From contig JAYWGG010000199.1 in NCBI GenBank assembly GCA_043778415.1, forward strand, positions 1 through 19,827: DNA of 19,827 nucleotides, given 5' to 3'. The stretch is from JAYUHK01 sp043778415 (GTDB lineage: Bacteria > Bacteroidota > Bacteroidia > Chitinophagales > Saprospiraceae). Positions 7,567 to 15,309 of this stretch are shown in pieces. Positions within the stretch are counted from its first letter, which is position 1, and every line of letters starts with the position of its first letter. Both the position numbers and the translations under genes were made by a program. The notes beneath the pieces are model-generated. The model worked only from the letters and a program-made list of their open reading frames with translations, did not search any database and was not told the origin of the DNA.

Positions 7567-8649
7567 ATGCACTACAACATTTCGCTCCAAAGGACTACAC
7601 AATCCAGACTGCCAGAAGTTGATTTCGCCAATATTCCTTTTGGTAAAGTATTTTCTGACCATATTTTTATCGCCGATTATGTAGATGGCGAATGGACGGA
7701 CTTGCGAATTGAGCCGTTTGCGCCATTCAGTATGCACCCCGCAAACCTTGCGCTGCACTACGGTCAGTCTATTTTTGAGGGTATGAAAGCCTCCAAAAAT
7801 GCAGACGGAGAACCGCTTTTGTTTCGCCCAGAGCAGAATGCCCGCCGATTTAACACGTCCGCCCATCGTATGTGTATGCCGCCCGTACCAGAGGAATTGT
7901 TCCTGCAAGCGATAGAGAAATTGATAGATTTGGACCAAAAATGGATACCCAACGATGCCGAAAGCGCGCTGTATATCCGTCCTTTTATGTTCGCTTCGGG
8001 CGAATATATTGGCGTGCAAGCCTCTGACACTTACAAGTTTATGATTTTTACTTGCCCCGTCGGACCGTATTACAGCAAGCCCGTAAAGTTGCTCGTGGAA
8101 GAAACTTATATCCGCGCGGCAGCTGGAGGCACTGGAGAGGCAAAATGTTCCGCCAATTATTCGGCATCTCTGTATCCAGCGCAGTTGGCGCGACAAAAAG
8201 GCTACGACCAAGTTATGTGGATGGACGCTAAAGAGTTCAAATATATTCAGGAAGCGGGGACGATGAATTTTATGTTTGTCATTGATAATGTGTTGGTCAC
8301 GCCAGCTACGGACGGCTGTATTTTGAAGGGAATTACGCGCGATTCTATCCTCACGATGATGCGCCAAAAAGGGTATAAAACGGAAGAAAGACCTGTTTCG
8401 ATTGACGAATTGGTAGCAGCTTACCACGCAGGCAGACTGCAAGAAGCTTTTGGAGCAGGTACGGCAGCAGTCGTGGCACCAGTTTCAGAAATTCGCTACA
8501 GAGAGCTTTCGATGATTTTACCGCCAGTTTCGGAATCTAAATTCGCTAAAATAATTAAAGACGAAATAAATGGATTGCGAAATGGGACTGTGACAGATAC
8601 CAATGGCTGGATACGAAAAATACAAGTGTTAGAAGAAAATTTAGTTTAA
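7567..8649 (+). CDS. ilvE: Branched-chain amino acid aminotransferase
   Basis: A PLP-dependent class IV (fold type IV) transaminase that interconverts leucine, isoleucine and valine with their 2-oxo acids, using 2-oxoglutarate/glutamate. At 360 residues it is the longer BCAT form shared by many bacteria and mitochondria. Visible family features are LHYGQSIFEGMKA, the substrate-loop region RPEQNARRFN, K193 in GEAKCSANYSASL (expected PLP Schiff-base lysine), GYDQVMWMDA, the cofactor motif IQEAGTMNFMFVI, TPATDGCILKGITRDSI, and near the C-terminus EAFGAGTAAVVAPV. Start and length fit the family. It stands alone, with its own -7 box and 60 bp before the next gene. No leucine leader or attenuator is visible upstream. 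Confidence 0.95.
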   Translation: MHYNISLQRTTQSRLPEVDFANIPFGKVFSDHIFIADYVDGEWTDLRIEPFAPFSMHPANLALHYGQSIFEGMKASKNADGEPLLFRPEQNARRFNTSAHRMCMPPVPEELFLQAIEKLIDLDQKWIPNDAESALYIRPFMFASGEYIGVQASDTYKFMIFTCPVGPYYSKPVKLLVEETYIRAAAGGTGEAKCSANYSASLYPAQLARQKGYDQVMWMDAKEFKYIQEAGTMNFMFVIDNVLVTPATDGCILKGITRDSILTMMRQKGYKTEERPVSIDELVAAYHAGRLQEAFGAGTAAVVAPVSEIRYRELSMILPPVSESKFAKIIKDEINGLRNGTVTDTNGWIRKIQVLEENLV

Positions 8650-8709
8650 AGAGATTTATAACGCTAAATATTTTTTTAAAAACAATTTTAATCACAAAAA
8701 TTACAACAA

Positions 8710-9243
8710 ATGCCTATTTGGTTAGAAGTCATTTTAGAAATAATCAAAGTAACGATTCCCGCTCTGATAGTTTTTTTGACCGTGTTTTATATGCAAAAAC
8801 ACTTTTGGCAAGCCCAAAATCAAAAACAAATTTTGAATGTAAAGCGAAAACAAAATTCTATTTCGTTGCCTCTGCGCTTGCAGGCTTATGAGCGGCTGAC
8901 GATGCTTTGCGAAAGACTTTATATTCCGAGTTTGGTGCTTCGGCTTCGCAACGAGGAAATGACTACCAACGACCTAAAAATTTCTTTGATGCTCTCTATT
9001 CAGCAGGAATTTGAGTACAATGTGACACAGCAAATCTATGTGAGCCAGCAACTATGGGACATTTTGAAGGTCGTGCGCGCCAACACGCTCAACGTTATCA
9101 ACCTCCTGGCAGAACCTCTTGACAGCAACGAAAATGCGAGAAAATACGCCCAAATTCTGTTGGAAAAATTTGAACAAGGCGACCCAACAGGTTTAGATAC
9201 GGCTTTGAGAGCTATCAAAGATGAAGCAAGTTTATTGATGTAA
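8710..9243 (+). CDS. Conserved Bacteroidota membrane-anchored protein of unknown function
   Basis: A 177-residue protein with one N-terminal membrane helix (about residues 5-28, IPALIVFLTVFYM), then a charged linker and a helical cytoplasmic domain. The segment PLRLQAYERLTMLCERL followed by IQQEFEYNVTQQIYVS and LWDILKV is a pattern I recall from a Bacteroidota-wide uncharacterised family (DUF7935, from memory). No catalytic motif is visible. It lies 60 bp after ilvE on the same strand and could be cotranscribed, though the two have no obvious functional link. A strong hairpin terminator follows 18 bp after its stop. Confidence 0.8.
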   Translation: MPIWLEVILEIIKVTIPALIVFLTVFYMQKHFWQAQNQKQILNVKRKQNSISLPLRLQAYERLTMLCERLYIPSLVLRLRNEEMTTNDLKISLMLSIQQEFEYNVTQQIYVSQQLWDILKVVRANTLNVINLLAEPLDSNENARKYAQILLEKFEQGDPTGLDTALRAIKDEASLLM

Positions 9244-9261
9244 AAGTATTTTTTGTGACAT

Positions 9262-9299
9262 AAAAAAAGGATTGTGATGAAAATCACAATCCTTTTTTT
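9262..9299 (+). terminator. Strong rho-independent terminator with GAAA tetraloop
   Basis: The 17-bp arms at 9262-9278 and 9283-9299 are perfect complements (A-tract, then GGATTGTGAT / ATCACAATCC, then T-tract), with a GAAA loop in the plus-strand RNA. It closes the gene ending at 9243. Because both ends carry A/T tracts it can also stop transcription of the minus-strand gene ending at 9329. An inverted pair of TTTGTGAC words (9252-9259 and 9312-9319) flanks it. Confidence 0.92.
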
Positions 9300-9328
9300 A
9301 TCTGAATTTTTGTCACAAATTCAAGTGA

Positions 9329-10411
9329 TTATTTAAAATTAAGCGTGGCACAAACGGGTAAATGATCGCTGTAGCCGCCATAATATTTCGGACCAACATA
9401 CGTATGACTCGGCAACATATTTCCTGTCTTTGATTCCTTGTATAGAAAAAAATCACGTTTGAAAATCGTAGCGTCGCTAACGTAAACCCTTGACTGTGAG
9501 CGCAGTAGCGAAGACGAAACAATAATATGGTCAAGCATATTCCATGCGCCTTTGAAGTTGTAAGTGCCTTCGCCTGCCTTATCAAGCGGCACCATCAAGT
9601 CAAATAAACTTCTCGCTTCAGGCGACGCGCTTGGCGTTTTAGCTTTCAAAACCTCTGTCAGACTTTTGTTATCTGTTTCGTCGTTCAAATCACCGACGAT
9701 TATGATGTTTGCATTGGCATTTTTAGCAAAAATTTCATCAACAGCTTTGCGAAGCTGTGAAGCTACAAAAATTCGGCGCACCTCACTTTCGTCCTGTCCG
9801 CCACGTCGGGAGGGCCAATGATTGACAAAATAATGTACGGTGTCTTTGCCCGCCAAAATGCCGTCTATTTGTAAAATATCTCGCGTAGTCATCGATTCGC
9901 CGTCCATATTTTTATTCTTCTCTCTCGGGAAATTAATACGTATTGGTCTGGAACCCAGCACTTTAAAGTATTTTTCTTGGTATAAAAAAGCTACATCAAT
10001 GCCGCGAGCGTCGGGTGATTCGTAATGAACTACCTTGTATGGGTGTTCAGAAAAAGCAGCTTCTTTAGCCAAATCTTGAACCACTGTTTCGTTTTCTATT
10101 TCAGAAAGACCGATTGTAACTGGGTAATCCATCGCAGAAATTACCTTTGCAAGGTGGTTGAGCTTCAATTTGTAACGCTCGGGAGTCCATTTATTTTTCC
10201 CTTCAGGCGTAAATTCTTCATCGGGGGTTTTCGGGTCATCAACGGTATCGAATAGATTTTCCACGTTGTAAAACGCAATTTTTAGATTTTGTGGTGTTGA
10301 TACTGGTTCGCTCACAACAGAAACTGAATTAGAAGTTTGGGTTTTGCTGACCGAACAGCTCTGAAAAGTGAGAGCTATACTTGCTAAAAAAAGAAAGGCT
10401 TGAGTTTTCAA
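9329..10411 (-). CDS. Endonuclease/exonuclease/phosphatase-fold lipoprotein
   Basis: A 360-residue metal-dependent phosphodiesterase of the DNase I-like fold, exported as a lipoprotein. Residues 1-19 form a signal peptide with the lipobox FQSC (C19). The fold's catalytic positions are all visible: N49 in FYNVENLFD, E104 in LSEIEN, H198 in VNHWPSRRGG, D241/N243 in VGDLNDE, a MLDHIIVS strand, and D349/H350 in the terminal SDHLPV. Substrate cannot be told from sequence; related secreted proteins are nucleases or phosphatases. The start codon is TTG, supported because the signal peptide begins right there (MKTQAFLFLASIAL). The gene follows the DUF58 gene by 47 bp on the same strand and is probably cotranscribed with it. 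It would depend on the Lnt pathway for maturation. Confidence 0.9.
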   Translation of the reverse strand: MKTQAFLFLASIALTFQSCSVSKTQTSNSVSVVSEPVSTPQNLKIAFYNVENLFDTVDDPKTPDEEFTPEGKNKWTPERYKLKLNHLAKVISAMDYPVTIGLSEIENETVVQDLAKEAAFSEHPYKVVHYESPDARGIDVAFLYQEKYFKVLGSRPIRINFPREKNKNMDGESMTTRDILQIDGILAGKDTVHYFVNHWPSRRGGQDESEVRRIFVASQLRKAVDEIFAKNANANIIIVGDLNDETDNKSLTEVLKAKTPSASPEARSLFDLMVPLDKAGEGTYNFKGAWNMLDHIIVSSSLLRSQSRVYVSDATIFKRDFFLYKESKTGNMLPSHTYVGPKYYGGYSDHLPVCATLNFK

Positions 10412-10458
10412 AATTTTATTTTTAAATAGTTTTACGGAATATTATTTTTTGTCAAGTT

Positions 10459-11388
10459 CTAAATTCGCATTTTATTTCGCTTTACGAGGTAAGATTGCAA
10501 AATTGGCTTGAAGCCAGCATTAATATCTGCCTCCACGAAGTCGATTTTATATTGCAAACATTTATATTTCAAATTTTCTGTGAATTTTGAAATATTCGCA
10601 GTATAATAATCTTTTACTTGATTGGGTTGCAATTTTATTTTTTCGCCAGACTCCATATCCACAAAAATATACGGTCTATTTTCAAAATTAAAATCTAACT
10701 CTTTTGACTTATCCGTGACATGGAATAAAACTGCTTCGTGCTTATTGTGCTTCAAATGTTGCAAAGCTGAAAACAAGTGTTCTGTATCTTCTGACGACTC
10801 AAACATATCACTAAAAATCATAACCATCGACCGTTTGTGGACACTTTCTGCAATCTGGTGAAGTGCTTGGGCGGCAGAAGTCGTCTTGTTTAAAGTATTT
10901 TGTTGCAGGAGTCGGTCGAGGTGCGAAAGCAGTAAATGGTAGTGCGTCGTGCTGGATTTGCAAGGCGTATGAATATTTACTGCACCGTCAAAAAGGCTCA
11001 ATCCGAAGGCATCGCGTTGTTTTTTGAGAAGATTCATTAAAGCTGCCGCAGCAAGCGTAGAAAACTCTAACTTGTTGTACTGCAGTGTTTTAGCCTTTGG
11101 GTCAGGCTCTGGAAAGTACATCGAGGAAGAGGTATCAATCACGATTTGACACCTCAAATTAGTTTCTTCTTCAAATCTTTTGGTGAACATTTTGTCCGAC
11201 CGCGCGTACACTTTCCAATCAATATTTTTGGTAGCTTCTCCCGGATTGTAGAGGCGATGCTCCGCAAACTCTACCGAAAAGCCGTGAAACGGGCTTTTGT
11301 GAAGCCCAATTATAAAGCCCTCTACGACTTGCCGAGCCAGAAGTTCTAAATTTCCGAAATCCCGAACTTCAAAATTATCTTTGAGCAT
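10459..11388 (-). CDS. DUF58 domain protein with vWA-like MIDAS
   Basis: A 309-residue protein of the DUF58 family. The N-terminal family signature is clear: GFSVEFAEHRLYNPGE, then IDWKVYARSDKMFTKRFEEE. A von Willebrand A-like fold follows with MIDAS motif DTSSS at residues 85-89 and a second metal-ligand region (IFSDMFES). DUF58 proteins are usually encoded beside a MoxR AAA+ ATPase and act with it, possibly in chaperone-like metal or cofactor insertion. No MoxR gene is present here, with the trxA gene upstream and a nuclease-fold lipoprotein downstream, so any partner is encoded elsewhere. The trxA terminator ends about 49 bp before the start, so its promoter must lie in that gap or within the terminator palindrome. 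Confidence 0.9.
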   Translation of the reverse strand: MLKDNFEVRDFGNLELLARQVVEGFIIGLHKSPFHGFSVEFAEHRLYNPGEATKNIDWKVYARSDKMFTKRFEEETNLRCQIVIDTSSSMYFPEPDPKAKTLQYNKLEFSTLAAAALMNLLKKQRDAFGLSLFDGAVNIHTPCKSSTTHYHLLLSHLDRLLQQNTLNKTTSAAQALHQIAESVHKRSMVMIFSDMFESSEDTEHLFSALQHLKHNKHEAVLFHVTDKSKELDFNFENRPYIFVDMESGEKIKLQPNQVKDYYTANISKFTENLKYKCLQYKIDFVEADINAGFKPILQSYLVKRNKMRI

Positions 11389-11436
11389 TTTAATGATATT
11401 GTACTCTATTTTACGAGAAAAAAAGTGCTTTTGTTA

Positions 11437-11477
11437 CAAAAAGACCATATTCTAAAATTTAGAATATGGTCTTTTTG
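11437..11477 (-). terminator. 41-bp palindromic terminator after trxA
   Basis: Two 20-base arms (11437-11456 and 11458-11477) are perfect complements around a single A, each ending in five A/T bases. It begins 8 bp past the trxA stop. Being symmetrical it would work on either strand, but only the minus strand has a gene to end here. Confidence 0.9.
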
Positions 11478-11484
11478 TGATATT

Positions 11485-11811
11485 TTATTGCATCAAGGCT
11501 TGAATCTTATCGTTGAGTACTTTTTTGGTAGTTGCACCAACGTGTTTATCCACCAACTCGCCATTTTTGAGGAACAAAATAGTCGGAATACTGCGTATGC
11601 CGTACTTCATCGCCACTGCGGGATTGCTATCCACATCTACTTTACCGATTAGGATTTGGGCTTGGTCTTTATAGTCATTTGCTAATTCTTCGACCACTGG
11701 ACCAACCATTCTGCAAGGACCGCACCATTCTGCCCAAAAATCAATGACGGTTATGCCAGAATTTTCGATAGCGGATTTTTCAAAATTTACATCTGTGAAC
11801 TCAAAAGCCAT
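11485..11811 (-). CDS. trxA: Thioredoxin
   Basis: A 108-residue cytoplasmic thioredoxin, full length for the family. W29-C-G-P-C33 is the active site, preceded by the strand VIDFWAEW. D24 matches the buried aspartate, SIPTILFL holds the cis-proline, and GELVDKHVGA matches the last strand and turn. It reduces protein disulfides using thioredoxin reductase, which is not encoded here. It is monocistronic, with 145 bp upstream and its own strong palindromic terminator. Confidence 0.96.
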   Translation of the reverse strand: MAFEFTDVNFEKSAIENSGITVIDFWAEWCGPCRMVGPVVEELANDYKDQAQILIGKVDVDSNPAVAMKYGIRSIPTILFLKNGELVDKHVGATTKKVLNDKIQALMQ

Positions 11812-11956
11812 ATTATTTTTTTAGTTTGTACGAATTACAATATCCGACGACATTCTGCAATAGCTGTTTATATGAACACTGAATGTCACGAATAAAAATT
11901 CGGTTTTATAAATCAATTACAACACTTTAACGAAATAAAAAGATTTTATGTTCATT

Positions 11957-12925
11957 TTAGCGTACAAAATATTTATTTTGTTCTACTTTTTGGTAAAAAA
12001 CAGTTGAAAATGCGACACTTACAGCCACTCCAACGACAATGCCTAAACACATCAACCATTCATTCTCACCAAACATGTGGGAAATGGTACAAACCGCCCA
12101 ACCACTAAAAATATGAGTCAGATAGAGCGAATAAGAAATTTTTCCTAAAAAAGAGAAAATACTTTGGCGAAAATTAAAAAACTCAAAACAAATAACCGAA
12201 ATAATCAATGAACTCAAATGTGTAACCCCGAGATAATGATAATTTCCATACAAACTCAAAAGAATTAAGCTGAAAGTTTGCAAATTATTTAATGTCCCTT
12301 CGTATTTGTAGTAAAATAAAATGCCGATAATGAAGGCAAAACTGTAATAAAATACCCAATACTGCGAAAAAAACGGTGTCAAAGCCGCAAAAGCAGCTAA
12401 CGTAACAAGGCGCAACCACATTTTAGAGTGTGTGACGAGCGGAAATATCAGGCATATTGTCAGATAAAATTGCCAATCTATTGCCAAAGTCCAGTACACA
12501 TCACGCACCCAAGGTTGCCCAAGCAAAGCGTTGAGGTGAAAAAAATGCAAAAATAAATTGTAGATGCTGTGCGAATGCGACTGTCCCTCGAAGCCAGGAA
12601 TGTAAGAAGCGAAGCAATCCATACCCAACATGAGCAAAATACTCGCCCAATAAGCGGGTTCTAATCGCCAAAAACGCCTTACAAAAATGTCACGAAAATT
12701 AGATAATTGATATTTTTTTTTCGCCAGAGAATACACTACGATAAAACCTGAAATCAGAAAAAAACTCTCTACACCCAAATATCCGTACTGAAAAAACCAC
12801 TTCATTGGGTTGCCATTTGGCAAAAATCCATTCGTAAAATGGTAAAAACAGACCACAACGGCGGCTACTCCACGCAGCACGTCAATCGAATAAAAATGTA
12901 CTACATTGGTATTTTCTTCTGTCAT
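11957..12925 (-). CDS. Membrane acyltransferase family 3 (OafA/YrhL-like)
   Basis: A 322-residue polytopic membrane protein of the acyltransferase_3 family, which transfers acetyl or other acyl groups to sugars or other acceptors at the inner membrane. Residues 13-30 hold the diagnostic motif, with R18-G and H29 in VVVCFYHF. This is followed by GYLGVESFFLISGFIV and about ten hydrophobic segments (for example WQFYLTICLIFPL and ISYSLYLTHIFSGW). No SGNH domain is attached. Its start overlaps the stop of the oxidoreductase gene by 4 bp (ATGA), which indicates translational coupling. The pairing may mean the two act on one metabolite, such as a carotenoid or other lipid, but that is inference. Confidence 0.88.
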   Translation of the reverse strand: MTEENTNVVHFYSIDVLRGVAAVVVCFYHFTNGFLPNGNPMKWFFQYGYLGVESFFLISGFIVVYSLAKKKYQLSNFRDIFVRRFWRLEPAYWASILLMLGMDCFASYIPGFEGQSHSHSIYNLFLHFFHLNALLGQPWVRDVYWTLAIDWQFYLTICLIFPLVTHSKMWLRLVTLAAFAALTPFFSQYWVFYYSFAFIIGILFYYKYEGTLNNLQTFSLILLSLYGNYHYLGVTHLSSLIISVICFEFFNFRQSIFSFLGKISYSLYLTHIFSGWAVCTISHMFGENEWLMCLGIVVGVAVSVAFSTVFYQKVEQNKYFVR

Positions 12926-14169
12926 TTTTCAAGACTTGCTGCAATGAACTCTGCGGTTTTTCGACCTACCAAAAGCGATGCGTTGGTGCTGCCATTCAGC
13001 AAGTGGTCGCCACAAATATATAAGTTTTTATTGATTCTTACGTCTTTTTCGGTAACTTCGTTTGTGACCGTTTTTTGGTCGGGCAGTGCATACCTGATGC
13101 GGTATATTTTGAGAAAATCCCAATATTGCACACTGCGCCCAAACAGACAATATAACTCCTTTTTTGCTTGATTTATGAGTTCTTCATCGCTGCCTTCTGG
13201 CAGTCCGACCATTGAAACAGAGATAAGGGATTTTCCTTTTGGTGCGTAAGCAGTAGAAACCTCACTCATCACAGCAATGTGATTGACCAATCGCTGCGGA
13301 GCATTGTTCAACATCAAAATTGGGCGACTTTGTGGTGTCACATTTGACGTAAAATACAAACAAATTGTGCTTTGGTGGGCAGTCTTTATATCCAACGAAT
13401 GAAGCCTCGCGATGCCCGTAGCTTCTGTGGCAATTAGTATTCTTTTGGCTTCAAACCGCTCGTTTGAGTCTGTGGTGACGAAGGTTTTATCTATGGATTC
13501 TACTTTTTTTTGGAATAAAATACTGTTAGGCAGTAATTTATTTGCTATTTGTTTCGGTATTTCCTCCATTCCGAGTTCGGGAACGCTGGCATAACCTTCC
13601 GAAAATAGTTTGAAAGTATAATCAAACATTTTTCTCGACGTATTGAGTTGTGAATCCAAGAAGACACCGCTCATAAAAGGCTGAAAAAACTCTTGTATCA
13701 TTTTGTCACTGAATCCGTAAACTTTGAAAATATCTCGTGTCGTGGCGGGAGGTCTTTGAAAGACAGAATCCAACTCTACGCTTTTCAGTTGTTGCCGCAG
13801 TGCCAACATATTCAGCTTATCGTTCCAGTTACCTATTTTCGCACGAAGGGTGCTGATGATTGCAGAGGGATTGCGAAGAGGGTCGCCAAATTCATATTTT
13901 TTTCCCTTTTCATTGAAAATAACTGCTCCCGGAAGAAATTTTTTGAGGTTCAAAGCCTTGATATCCAACTCTTTATGGATTTCTGGATAAGAAGTAAGCA
14001 ACACTTGAAAACCTCTATCCAATAAAAAACCATTGACGGAATCCGTTTTTATTCTACCGCCCACTCGGTCCGTAGCCTCTAAAATCTTTACGTCCAAACC
14101 TCGTGCTTGCAAGTGCTTGGCAGCTGTCAAACCAGATATTCCTGCACCGATAATCAGAACATCAGTCAT
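12922..14169 (-). CDS. FAD-dependent amine oxidase/desaturase-like oxidoreductase
   Basis: A 415-residue flavoprotein. Residues 4-13 are the dinucleotide-binding GAGISG loop (G8, G10, G13). E31 in ILEATDRVGGRI is the expected FAD ribose contact with the following GGRI motif. The C-terminal segment YICGDHLLNGSTNASLLVGRKTAE is the second FAD-binding motif of this superfamily, which includes protoporphyrinogen oxidases, monoamine oxidases and carotenoid desaturases. The substrate is unknown. HemG/HemY is less likely because no haem genes are nearby. It sits 57 bp after nusB and overlaps the acyltransferase start by 4 bp. A -7-like element at 14215-14222 could give it an independent promoter. Confidence 0.87.
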   Translation of the reverse strand: MTDVLIIGAGISGLTAAKHLQARGLDVKILEATDRVGGRIKTDSVNGFLLDRGFQVLLTSYPEIHKELDIKALNLKKFLPGAVIFNEKGKKYEFGDPLRNPSAIISTLRAKIGNWNDKLNMLALRQQLKSVELDSVFQRPPATTRDIFKVYGFSDKMIQEFFQPFMSGVFLDSQLNTSRKMFDYTFKLFSEGYASVPELGMEEIPKQIANKLLPNSILFQKKVESIDKTFVTTDSNERFEAKRILIATEATGIARLHSLDIKTAHQSTICLYFTSNVTPQSRPILMLNNAPQRLVNHIAVMSEVSTAYAPKGKSLISVSMVGLPEGSDEELINQAKKELYCLFGRSVQYWDFLKIYRIRYALPDQKTVTNEVTEKDVRINKNLYICGDHLLNGSTNASLLVGRKTAEFIAASLEK

Positions 14170-14214
14170 TTAGTTGGTATTAAAATTTTTGAGTATCAAA
14201 TTTTTGGTATGTCA

Positions 14215-14222
14215 CAAAGTTA
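14215..14222 (-). promoter_or_regulatory. Possible -7 element of the oxidoreductase-acyltransferase pair
   Basis: On the minus strand this reads TAACTTTG, matching TAnnTTTG, 45 bp before the ATG at 14169. It overlaps a TTTGTGAC word (14211-14218 on the complement), so the two signals share bases. No matching -33 TTG is seen, so this is tentative. Confidence 0.3.
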
Positions 14223-14226
14223 GCTT

Positions 14227-15162
14227 TTATTCCATTAATCCACGTCCTTCTTTATATACCTTCCCCTCTCTTTCTAATTTTTTTAAGAGCTTATCTAATA
14301 TTCCATTGATGAACTCGCGGCTGTCTTCGGTGCTATAATGTTTTGAAAGTTCGACATATTCATTGATTGTTACCTTTGGCGGGACGGTTGGGCAATACAT
14401 AAATTCGCAGAGAGCCATCTGAATCATAGCCATATCTACAGCGGCTACTCGGTCGATAGACCAGTTGCGCAAGATGGGTTCTATCATTCGCAGCAGCTCA
14501 TTTTCTCCGAGAAAAACTTGGCGCAACACGGTTTCACCAAACTCTTTGACGTGTTCAGCTTGCGGTTGAAATTCCTCCCAAAACTTGTCATTGTTGGGCA
14601 GTGCTTTGATTGTTTTTTTCATCGCGCCTACGACCAACGACTCGTCGTCAGCCCACCAATAGTAATTGTCTTCCATCGTTTCGGAATATAACTCGTTGTT
14701 TATCAAGAACTTATATAAATTCAAAATAGCCGCTACTGTATCGTCGGTGGTAGTCTCTGGATTGAGCCAGAACTTTTTATAGTCTTCATGTTTGGAAAAA
14801 TCGGCGTAGAAAGACCGCACCAACTCCGCATTGGTGCGAGAGGAAAGTACGTACTTTTTTAATTCAGCCTGTAAAGCCTCGTTCTTGACGAGTGACTGGA
14901 TACACTCGTTTTCAAATAATTTGGGGGTGAACAGCTTATCTTCCTCGTTGGGGAGCAAGCGAACTTTTCTCGCACCAGCATCTTTCACAGAATATTCTGC
15001 GATGCTGATGAGGTATTGGACGTTGAAGAGATACAGCTCGTAAGACTTTCTTACGCTTTCATTGTATTTCGTGAGTAATTCGTTGAGCGTGAGCCTCCTA
15101 TCGCGGTTGTACGAGTAGAGCATCTGCATCACTTTTACGCGTATGTTGCGGCGACTGAGCAT
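14227..15162 (-). CDS. nusB: Transcription antitermination factor NusB
   Basis: NusB binds boxA RNA with NusE (ribosomal protein S10) in rRNA antitermination. This copy is 311 residues, the long form seen in Bacteroidota, against about 140 in E. coli. The N-terminus SRRNIRVKVMQMLYSYNRD and the C-terminal half with W..DRVAAVDMAMIQMALCEF, PPKVTINEYVELSKHYS and FINGILDKL are classic NusB. The middle (about 50-200) is a family-specific helical insert. It is first gene of the nusB-oxidoreductase-acyltransferase run and has a good promoter about 100 bp upstream (15256-15284). That leader is 94 bp, longer than others in the window. Confidence 0.95.
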   Translation of the reverse strand: MLSRRNIRVKVMQMLYSYNRDRRLTLNELLTKYNESVRKSYELYLFNVQYLISIAEYSVKDAGARKVRLLPNEEDKLFTPKLFENECIQSLVKNEALQAELKKYVLSSRTNAELVRSFYADFSKHEDYKKFWLNPETTTDDTVAAILNLYKFLINNELYSETMEDNYYWWADDESLVVGAMKKTIKALPNNDKFWEEFQPQAEHVKEFGETVLRQVFLGENELLRMIEPILRNWSIDRVAAVDMAMIQMALCEFMYCPTVPPKVTINEYVELSKHYSTEDSREFINGILDKLLKKLEREGKVYKEGRGLME

Positions 15163-15255
15163 GATTATGAATAAAAGTTCTGAAATTGGGACATATTGCC
15201 ATAACTTGGACAGCCTTTACTGTCACAAAATATTTAGATTATAAAATATTTATTG

Positions 15256-15284
15256 CAAAGATAATCGAATTCGTAAAGAAACAA
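15256..15284 (-). promoter_or_regulatory. Promoter of the nusB operon
   Basis: On the minus strand a TTG (15284-15282) is followed after 18 bases by TATCTTTG (15263-15256), matching the Bacteroidota arrangement TTG-N about 19-TAnnTTTG. It lies 94 bp before the nusB ATG. A TTTGTGAC word at 15222-15229 falls within the predicted leader. Confidence 0.6.
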
Positions 15285-15309
15285 TTTATTTGGGCTTTTT
15301 TTTCAACAT

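Noticed and set aside
7489..8442. 317-codon open frame on the minus strand opposite ilvE
   Set aside because: It lies opposite a clear aminotransferase with intact motifs and has no recognisable domain; the length reflects codon bias of ilvE.
9273..9288. TGTGA-N6-TCACA, the classic CRP consensus
   Set aside because: It falls in the stem of a perfect hairpin with A and T tracts between two gene ends, so a terminator explains it better than an activator site.
11880..11905. Short hairpin CGAAT-AAAA-ATTCG downstream of the acyltransferase as its terminator
   Set aside because: On the minus strand no U tract follows the stem, so it does not look like a terminator.
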